The notes below the pieces were generated by a model. It did not search any database. It was given only the letters and a program-made list of their open reading frames with translations, and was not told where the DNA came from. A DNA stretch of 7,468 nt from Bacteroidota bacterium. GTDB taxonomy: Bacteria; Bacteroidota; Ignavibacteria; T3Sed10-11. The translations under genes and the position numbers were made by a program. Shown piece by piece: positions 1 through 4,850 of this stretch (position 1 is the first letter of the stretch; every line of letters starts with the position of its first letter). Location of the stretch: NCBI GenBank assembly GCA_007128495.1, contig SKXH01000107.1, positions 1 through 7,468 of the forward strand, given 5' to 3'.

Positions 1-1125
1 CCGCTATTTGATGGCGTCACCAATGATGATATGATACGCTTTGCGGTCAGCGGCATCCTTTCAATCCCGGAAGCCGATGGGCATGGCCTGAAGGTGGAAA
101 GCGATGGAGATCAGCAATACGATCTCGAATTTGCCGACGCCGGCAGAGCAAGGGAAGCGCCGTCGCTTTCGGAGCTTTATGCCCACCTCGAGGTGACCGA
201 AGGGCAAATCCACGCGATCGATTCGGTGCTTACCGGGTACAGGGATATTGTGCGTTCTTCTGCGTTTATTGCAGATGATGAAGAGATTGTCATAAGCCCC
301 GAGTTGGCAGGACTTGATAAATTCATTATCGCTTCTGTTGCCGAACAATTAAAACCCGCACAACGGCTCAAGTTAAATACTGTACTTAACAGGTTCAATC
401 CCGAACTGCATATACCTGAAGAAGGCCGCTTTCCTCACCTTGCATCGGCAGCAGGTGCTCGCGGTGCTCCTTTTCAGATCCAGGTAACGCCCTCACCCGA
501 TGGGAGAGTTGAGGTGAGAGCTGAGGTCCGGGGTCAGGAACAAACAGACACAGAAACTGAAAAGAGATCGCAAAACCGGTCATTTATAATCGTTCGCCCC
601 GATACGGTTATATCGAAAGAAATTCATATACCGGATTTCTCGCAATTTAAAGATCAAATAGTCGATGCGGAGCAAATACGGCGTACTGTAGGCGAAGCAC
701 TCGCATCGAGATTGCATAATACCCGTATTCAATTTCAAGCTAACGGGGAAAGTCCGCACATACAGGTGTTTACTCATCTGGATCGTCCCGGGATAGCAGG
801 GCAAAGTATTAAGCTCGATTCGATGGCACTACCACATTTTCAGGAAGACCATTTCAAACAGCTCCGTGAACTATCGAAAATAATGCAGCGTCGATCCTCT
901 ATACTCCGTGAACAGCTTCCATCGTATACCGGGGGAGATACGGTAAGAATACCTCACGAGTACTATCAGTTTGATGAAGTTTTCGAGCAAAATATGGAGC
1001 AGCTCGAATTTGATCTAAACCGGCTCAAGGAGGAACTTGAAAAAGTTCTGGATGATCCGGAACAACTTATGTTCTCACCGGATTCCGTATATTTCCACCT
1101 GTTTCCCGATACAACAGAAAATTAA
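1..1125 (+). CDS. Unrecognised protein, 5'-truncated by window edge; LTxxQ-like helices and C-terminal coiled coil
   Basis: The reading frame is open from base 1, so the ATG at 31 is probably internal and the true start lies upstream. Residues here count from that ATG (364 residues to the TAA). I do not recognise the family. Residues 53-64 and 107-119 look like paired helices with an L-x-x-Q flavour (VTEGQ; LKPAQR). This recalls Spy/CpxP-type LTxxQ proteins, but the resemblance is weak and the spacing is long. Residues 133-183 are rich in Gly, Ala, Pro and charged residues and look like a linker. Residues 184-265 are predicted by eye to be mostly strand. Residues 272-298 and 314-341 are strongly helical, and the second has a coiled-coil pattern (QLEFDLNRLKEELEKVL). 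There is no cysteine and no membrane segment in the visible part. That would suit an extracytoplasmic protein, but the N-terminus that would show a signal or anchor is missing. It is certainly coding; its function is unknown. Confidence 0.8.
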   Translation, partial: PLFDGVTNDDMIRFAVSGILSIPEADGHGLKVESDGDQQYDLEFADAGRAREAPSLSELYAHLEVTEGQIHAIDSVLTGYRDIVRSSAFIADDEEIVISPELAGLDKFIIASVAEQLKPAQRLKLNTVLNRFNPELHIPEEGRFPHLASAAGARGAPFQIQVTPSPDGRVEVRAEVRGQEQTDTETEKRSQNRSFIIVRPDTVISKEIHIPDFSQFKDQIVDAEQIRRTVGEALASRLHNTRIQFQANGESPHIQVFTHLDRPGIAGQSIKLDSMALPHFQEDHFKQLRELSKIMQRRSSILREQLPSYTGGDTVRIPHEYYQFDEVFEQNMEQLEFDLNRLKEELEKVLDDPEQLMFSPDSVYFHLFPDTTEN

Positions 1126-1157
1126 ACGACCGCCAACCAGTACCGTTTCAATTAAAC

Positions 1158-1175
1158 ATATTTTCACTAAAATAT
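1158..1175 (+). terminator. Possible weak hairpin downstream of the first gene
   Basis: There is a perfect 7-bp inverted repeat, ATATTTT-CACT-AAAATAT, about 30 bases after the first gene's stop. The stem has no G or C and no T-run follows it, so it is not a standard intrinsic terminator. It may mark the transcript end or be chance in A/T-rich DNA. Confidence 0.2.
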
Positions 1176-1193
1176 TCTCTCATTCAAACTTTA

Positions 1194-1205
1194 CCGACTT
1201 GTCGG
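1194..1205. promoter_or_regulatory. 12-base palindrome CCGACTTGTCGG
   Basis: Two 5-base arms (CCGAC / GTCGG) flank a TT centre, about 70 bases upstream of the proposed dut promoter. As DNA it could bind a dimeric regulator. As RNA it could fold as a short stem with a CUUG loop. Only one copy was noticed, so its role is open. Confidence 0.2.
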
Positions 1206-1273
1206 GGACGAGTGCGTGCAGCGGGAAAATGCAAAATGGTAATGGTGAATCGATCAGTTGATTTTCGTTACGG

Positions 1274-1301
1274 TTATTACTACATTTTTACAATATATAA
1301 T
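1274..1301 (+). promoter_or_regulatory. Candidate sigma-70-type promoter for dut
   Basis: A perfect TATAAT lies at 1296-1301. The best upstream box is TTATTA at 1274-1279 (4 of 6 to TTGACA) with a 16-base spacer. Transcription would start near 1308, about 19 bases before the TTG proposed as the dut start. The -10 box is good and the -35 box weak. The surroundings are A/T-rich, so chance occurrence is possible. Its position just ahead of the first gene of a close-packed group supports it. Confidence 0.35.
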
Positions 1302-1326
1302 TATACCCACGAACAATACCAATCAT

Positions 1327-1782
1327 TTGGAAAGACTAAAAGTTAAAATATACCGGATCGATAGTTCAACCGACGATGTTTCCCTTCCCGGCTATGCAAC
1401 CGAAGGTTCGGCCGGTATGGATGTCAGGGCAGCGGTGCCGACCGATGTCGTTATCGAACCCGGAACTTCTAAAGTAATCCCGGCCGGTTTCATCATTGAA
1501 TTACCGCACGGGTATGAAGCTCAAATCCGACCCCGGAGCGGGCTTGCTGCTAAACACTCAATCGGTATTCTCAATGCACCGGGGACAATAGATTCGGATT
1601 ATCGGGGCGAGGTTAAAATTATTCTTATGAATTTTAGTGATCATCCTTTTACGGTTCGGCGGGGAGAACGGATTGCACAAATGGTTGTGGCACCGGTTAC
1701 ACGGGTGGAGTGGAATGTAGTCGATGCGGTTAATGATACCGGTCGAGGAGCGGGCGGATTCGGACATACAGGGAGTGAATAA
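1327..1782 (+). CDS. dut: dUTP diphosphatase (dUTPase)
   Basis: This cytoplasmic enzyme hydrolyses dUTP to dUMP and pyrophosphate, which keeps uracil out of DNA and supplies dUMP for dTMP synthesis. All five motifs of the trimeric dUTPase family are present, counted from the TTG at 1327: I AGMDVRA (29-35), II PRSGLA (69-74), III GTIDSDYRGEV (86-96; by family precedent D89 is the catalytic Asp and Y92 the sugar discriminator), IV GERIAQMV (113-120), V RGAGGFGHTG (140-149). Motif V has His where Ser is more usual. The predicted length of 151 residues fits the family. No ATG or GTG lies in frame upstream of motif I. TTG at 1327 gives a normal N-terminus (MERLKVKIYRID), whereas TTG at 1258 adds 23 atypical hydrophobic residues. 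No Shine-Dalgarno precedes either. The next gene starts 12 bases after the stop, suggesting co-transcription. Confidence 0.95.
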   Translation: MERLKVKIYRIDSSTDDVSLPGYATEGSAGMDVRAAVPTDVVIEPGTSKVIPAGFIIELPHGYEAQIRPRSGLAAKHSIGILNAPGTIDSDYRGEVKIILMNFSDHPFTVRRGERIAQMVVAPVTRVEWNVVDAVNDTGRGAGGFGHTGSE

Positions 1783-1794
1783 AAGTATTATTGA

Positions 1795-3051
1795 ATGGCC
1801 AAGAAAAATCAGGAATCGACATTCTCGCAGCTGGCACAATATCAAGTAGGCATCGTCATTGTTGCTGCGCTTGTTTTGTTGGTCATCTTCCTGTATACCA
1901 TTGAAATTGTAGTCTCACCATTTTTAGTCTTCGCCGTCATTGTATTCATACTGTATCCGCTTCGGGATAACAGTGTGGTGCGCCGGTTATTGTGGACAAC
2001 TATATTACTATTCATCATTTGGTTTTTATATATGATAAGCGGTATTCTCGTACCGCTGATCATTTCTTTCGGCATAGCATATGTGTTCAATCCATTTATC
2101 GACCGGCTTGAGAAAAAGAAAATTCCGCGCTGGGCGAGCGCTCTCGGCTTCATCCTTCTTGTAACAACCATAATTGTTCTGCTGCTTATCCTCCTGATGC
2201 CGGTACTTGTACAGCAGTTTAACGAACTACTTCAAGGCATATCCAGCGCGATTGCGGATATCGGTGAATGGCTGCGCGAAGGAGAATTATTTGACCGGTT
2301 GGAGGGCGCGGGTATTCCTGCAGAAAATGTTCGAAATTTTGTAAATGTGGAGATTGTACCCACTCTGGAGAATTTCTCCGTTCTGATCCTGCAGGCGATG
2401 TTCGATTTCTTTCTCAGTTTGTCGGGTATGATCACACAGTTGATCAACCTTGTGGTTGTTCCGTTTTTATCTTTCTTTTTAATGAAGGATTTTCCGGCGG
2501 TTAAGCGGCGCGTGAAGGTTATGATCCCCGATGAATTCCAGCCGACTGTTGTTTATTATTTTCGAAAGATCGATAAGCTGCTCGGCAGGTATATCCGCGG
2601 TTATATCGTGCTTGCAAGCATTAATGCATCGCTTGCCGGTTTATTGTTATGGATATTCGGGGTCAAGTATGCTGCCGTTCTGGCAATAATAACGTTCTTC
2701 CTGGACTTCATTCCGTATTTTGGATTGATTGTAACGATGATCCTTGCAGGGATTGTGGGATTCCTTTCGGAACCTCCGATATTATTGCGGGCCTCGCTTG
2801 CCGTGCTGAGTATCGGTGCACTTGCCGTTCTGGAGAATTATGTGCTTGCACCCTTTATAATCGGAAAACCTATCGGGCTGCATCCGGTGGTTTTGATCAT
2901 GACGCTGTTGATCTTCGGTTATTTTCTTGGCTTTGTCGGTCTTATTATTGCACTGCCCACAACCGCCATCATCATACTCTTCGCAAAAGAATGGGATATG
3001 CAGCGCCGTGAAAAACTCGGGCTGCCTCCTATAGACTATAAAAATGTATGA
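1795..3051 (+). CDS. AI-2E family transporter (PerM/YdiK-type membrane protein)
   Basis: This is a polytopic inner-membrane protein of 418 residues in the AI-2E exporter-like family. Members have been linked to autoinducer-2 export or to sodium/proton antiport, but the substrate cannot be read from sequence. Hydrophobic segments lie near 18-56, 66-98, 115-139, 203-229, 268-300, 304-324, 333-355 and 363-396. Family signatures are visible: AYVFNPFIDRLEKKKIPRW (95-113), the long soluble stretch after the second membrane block (about 140-200), PFLSFFLMKDF (223-233), GRYIRGY (264-270), DFIPYFG (304-310), and the C-terminal ENYVLAPFIIGKPIGLHP (347-364) followed by a GFVGLIIALP stretch. The family is often near 350 residues. 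The first 60 or so residues here look like an added pair of membrane segments. An in-frame TGA directly precedes the ATG, which fixes the start. The stop overlaps the next ATG by 4 bases. Confidence 0.92.
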   Translation: MAKKNQESTFSQLAQYQVGIVIVAALVLLVIFLYTIEIVVSPFLVFAVIVFILYPLRDNSVVRRLLWTTILLFIIWFLYMISGILVPLIISFGIAYVFNPFIDRLEKKKIPRWASALGFILLVTTIIVLLLILLMPVLVQQFNELLQGISSAIADIGEWLREGELFDRLEGAGIPAENVRNFVNVEIVPTLENFSVLILQAMFDFFLSLSGMITQLINLVVVPFLSFFLMKDFPAVKRRVKVMIPDEFQPTVVYYFRKIDKLLGRYIRGYIVLASINASLAGLLLWIFGVKYAAVLAIITFFLDFIPYFGLIVTMILAGIVGFLSEPPILLRASLAVLSIGALAVLENYVLAPFIIGKPIGLHPVVLIMTLLIFGYFLGFVGLIIALPTTAIIILFAKEWDMQRREKLGLPPIDYKNV

Positions 3052-3728
3052 GTTCACCATCCATACTCTATCTTGTCGCTATATCCATAGGTAACAGCAG
3101 AGATATAACACTTCGCGCGTTGGATATTTTGCGCCATGCAGATGCTGTTGTGTGCGAGGAAGTAAAAGAGGGAAAACGATTACTGGCAGCATACGAAATC
3201 GAACGGGATGTCATCCCGCTCAACGAACATAACGAAGGAGAACAAACCGATCGTATCGTTGATATGTTGATGGATGATAAAAGTATCGCGCTTGTTTCCG
3301 ATGCCGGTTCACCGCTCATAGCCGATCCCGGTACCCGCCTGGTGCAGCGATGCATTGAGAAAAATATTACCGTGACCTCGATACCGGGTGCAAATTCAAT
3401 TATACCCGCGTTACAACTTTCCGGATTTTCAATCGACAGTTACCTCTATGCCGGATGGTTATCGCCCAAAAGGGATATCCGGCAGAAACAACTCCGTGAT
3501 TTGAAAAAGGAAAAACGATTATTGGTTATTCTTGAAGCTCCGTATAGAATAAAACCGCTGCTCAGAGATTTGAAAAATATACTCGGAAGTGAACGTCGGG
3601 CGGCGATCGCATTCGACCTAACTACAGAAAAAGAAACGATTTACCGCGATACGTTGGGAGCGTTACATAAACAATTTGACCGAAACCCGCGTAAGGGAGA
3701 ATTTGTTGTTATTGTTAATAATCGATAA
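3048..3728 (+). CDS. RsmI-like tetrapyrrole-methylase-fold SAM methyltransferase (divergent, short)
   Basis: This is a probable SAM-dependent methyltransferase related to RsmI, which 2'-O-methylates C1402 of 16S rRNA. Visible landmarks are LYLVAISIGN (7-16; usual form LYVVATPIGN), DITLRALDIL (19-28), EHNE (60-63), ALVSDAGSPLIADPG (81-95; the SAM-site loop, usually DAGTP.ISDPG), IPGANS (112-117), ALQLSGF (121-127), EAPYR (163-167; usually ESPHR) and the terminal KGEFVVIV (216-223). Several diagnostic residues differ. The usual RELTK segment reads FDLTTEKE (189-196), and the Pro of the first motif is Ser. At 226 residues it lacks the roughly 50-residue C-terminal extension of typical RsmI. It may be true RsmI in a divergent lineage or a paralogue with another target, so no symbol is given. 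The start ATG overlaps the preceding gene's stop (ATGTATGA context), implying translational coupling. Confidence 0.85.
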   Translation: MSSPSILYLVAISIGNSRDITLRALDILRHADAVVCEEVKEGKRLLAAYEIERDVIPLNEHNEGEQTDRIVDMLMDDKSIALVSDAGSPLIADPGTRLVQRCIEKNITVTSIPGANSIIPALQLSGFSIDSYLYAGWLSPKRDIRQKQLRDLKKEKRLLVILEAPYRIKPLLRDLKNILGSERRAAIAFDLTTEKETIYRDTLGALHKQFDRNPRKGEFVVIVNNR

Positions 3729-3734
3729 TTGTAT

Positions 3735-3763
3735 TTGTATTTAACTATATCTATCGTTATATT
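3735..3763 (+). promoter_or_regulatory. Candidate promoter ahead of the DipZ-like gene
   Basis: TTGTAT (3735-3740) and TATATT (3758-3763, 5 of 6 to TATAAT) are separated by exactly 17 bases in the 41-base gap. A start about 7 bases downstream would fall at or next to the ATG at 3770, giving a leaderless transcript. The sequence is A/T-rich and the -35 match is poor, so this is tentative. Confidence 0.25.
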
Positions 3764-3769
3764 TTACCT

Positions 3770-4789
3770 ATGATGATCGATCAACGAACACATACGGCGC
3801 CCGAATTACAAGGTGTATACTGGTTGAATTCTGCACCGCTCTCGATCCAAACGCTGCGCGGCAATGCAGTACTGCTATTTTTCTGGGACTACACCTGCAT
3901 CAGGTCATTACGTATGCTCGAATATATAAAAGAGTTGTACGATAGATACTATGAAGACGGACTGATGGTAGTTGGAGTTCATACACCCGCCTTCGAATTT
4001 GCCGGCAAAGTTGAACCGCTCGAAGAATTATTGTATGAAAGAAATGTACAATTTCCGGTATTGATGGATAATAAGCGGGCGACCTTTGAATTATACCAGA
4101 ACAATGAAACACCTGCGATTGTTTTAATAGATCAAGATGGCAGTATTCGTTCACAGTATCATGGCAGGGGTCAGCAGCAATCGATAGAACGGGATGTTCA
4201 GGTTCTTTTAAAAAATAGCGGTATTCTCGATGCGCTGCCCGCACCAATGGATGCACACAGACCCGAAGAACAGCCCGGTGTTATCTGTACACGCGAAACA
4301 CCCCGAATTTATTTCGGCTATTTAAAAGGCAATATGGGTAATAATGAAGGATTCAATCCGGAGTCGTTATATACATACGACGATCCGGGAGTTTATTTGC
4401 CCGGCAGGTTTTATCTTGACGGCATATGGCGAAGCGGTAGACATTCGGTGGTACTCGAACAACCCGTATCCGATGAAGGATATATTGTTATACGGTACGA
4501 AGGCCGTGAGGTTTTTGCCTTGATAGGCCACGAAGGCAGAGATACGATCCGGCTGGATGTATTGCAGGATGGTTCTTACCTCACTCACGAAAATAAAGGC
4601 GGCGATATCGAGATAGATGCAGAACGGCGATCCTATATTAAAGTTGATTCACCACGCTTGATCCATCTTGTCGCAAATAAAGAGCCGTCCGAACATGTGA
4701 TTAAAATTTCCTCCCAAAACACCGGTGTCGAGATGTATTCTCTCACATTTATTCCCGGTGTCGTTCCCGAATTGTTTGGTAAAAACTGA
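3770..4789 (+). CDS. DipZ C-terminal-like protein: thioredoxin fold with CxxS site plus beta-sandwich domain
   Basis: This 339-residue protein resembles the soluble C-terminal half of DipZ-type proteins. Residues 11-150 are a TlpA/thioredoxin-like domain: LLFFWDYTCIRSLRMLEYIK covers the active-site region, GLMVVGVHTPAFEF (64-77) matches the DipZ hallmark, P98 begins a PVLMDN stretch, and TPAIVLID (114-121) carries the expected cis-Pro at 115. The site reads C43-I-R-S46. DipZ normally has CxxC, so the resolving cysteine is replaced by serine. Residues about 176-330 match the beta-sandwich that follows thioredoxin in DipZ: ETPRIYFGYLKGN (176-188), FYLDGIWRSG (214-223), VFALIG (248-253), IRLDVLQDG (260-268). 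There is no CcdA-type membrane domain, signal peptide or lipobox, so it is predicted cytoplasmic. The only other cysteine is C173. Monothiol exchange, peroxide or adduct chemistry, or a non-catalytic role are all possible. The first of two adjacent ATGs is used as start. Confidence 0.85.
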   Translation: MMIDQRTHTAPELQGVYWLNSAPLSIQTLRGNAVLLFFWDYTCIRSLRMLEYIKELYDRYYEDGLMVVGVHTPAFEFAGKVEPLEELLYERNVQFPVLMDNKRATFELYQNNETPAIVLIDQDGSIRSQYHGRGQQQSIERDVQVLLKNSGILDALPAPMDAHRPEEQPGVICTRETPRIYFGYLKGNMGNNEGFNPESLYTYDDPGVYLPGRFYLDGIWRSGRHSVVLEQPVSDEGYIVIRYEGREVFALIGHEGRDTIRLDVLQDGSYLTHENKGGDIEIDAERRSYIKVDSPRLIHLVANKEPSEHVIKISSQNTGVEMYSLTFIPGVVPELFGKN

Positions 4790-4850
4790 CGCAGGACAAT
4801 TGGTTTCTTGCAGTTAATTTCATTTGTTTCATTAATAATAGAATTTCAAC
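4790..4850 (+). promoter_or_regulatory. Short metH leader with a possible weak promoter
   Basis: This 61-base gap is too short for a full SAM or cobalamin riboswitch, and no such core is seen. TTGCAG (4808-4813) and ATTAAT (4831-4836) are 17 bases apart but match consensus poorly. AACTG (4784-4788) and CAGTT (4811-4815) form only a weak 5-bp inverted repeat across the stop codon, not a terminator. metH may simply be reached by read-through. Confidence 0.2.

Larger units (their letters stand above)
1126..1326. other. Intergenic region ahead of dut
   Basis: About 200 bases separate the first gene from dut, the largest non-coding gap in the window. It is richer in A/T than the flanking genes. 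It holds an A/T-only hairpin (1158-1175), a 12-base palindrome (1194-1205) and a promoter-like pair of boxes (1274-1301). A ten-codon ORF (MQNGNGESIS, ATG at about 1229, TGA at 1259) has no supporting signal and is probably chance. The dut frame stays open back to a TTG at 1258. The residues it would add are hydrophobic and unlike any dUTPase N-terminus, so I treat that stretch as non-coding. No riboswitch or tRNA fold is visible. Confidence 0.6.

Noticed and set aside
1037..1261. Plus-strand ORF of 74 codons overlapping the end of the first gene
   Set aside because: It lies in another frame of a clearly coding gene and runs into A/T-rich intergenic DNA. Its product has no family-like pattern and no start signal.
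1229..1261. Ten-codon leader peptide upstream of dut
   Set aside because: It would end before the proposed promoter, has no ribosome-binding site and no attenuator structure follows.
2649..3011. Plus-strand ORF of 120 codons inside the AI-2E gene
   Set aside because: It is fully inside the membrane-protein gene in another frame, is rich in Cys and Arg, and has no recognisable domain. It is a frame shadow.
3729..3769. Intrinsic terminator after the RsmI-like gene
   Set aside because: The gap is A/T-rich but has no G/C-rich stem followed by a T-run.
3900..4256. Minus-strand ORF of 118 codons opposite the DipZ-like gene
   Set aside because: It is antisense to the conserved thioredoxin domain, with no promoter or start signal.
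4790..4850. SAM or cobalamin riboswitch ahead of metH
   Set aside because: Such elements are common upstream of methionine genes, but the gap is only 61 bases and shows no riboswitch core or terminator stem.
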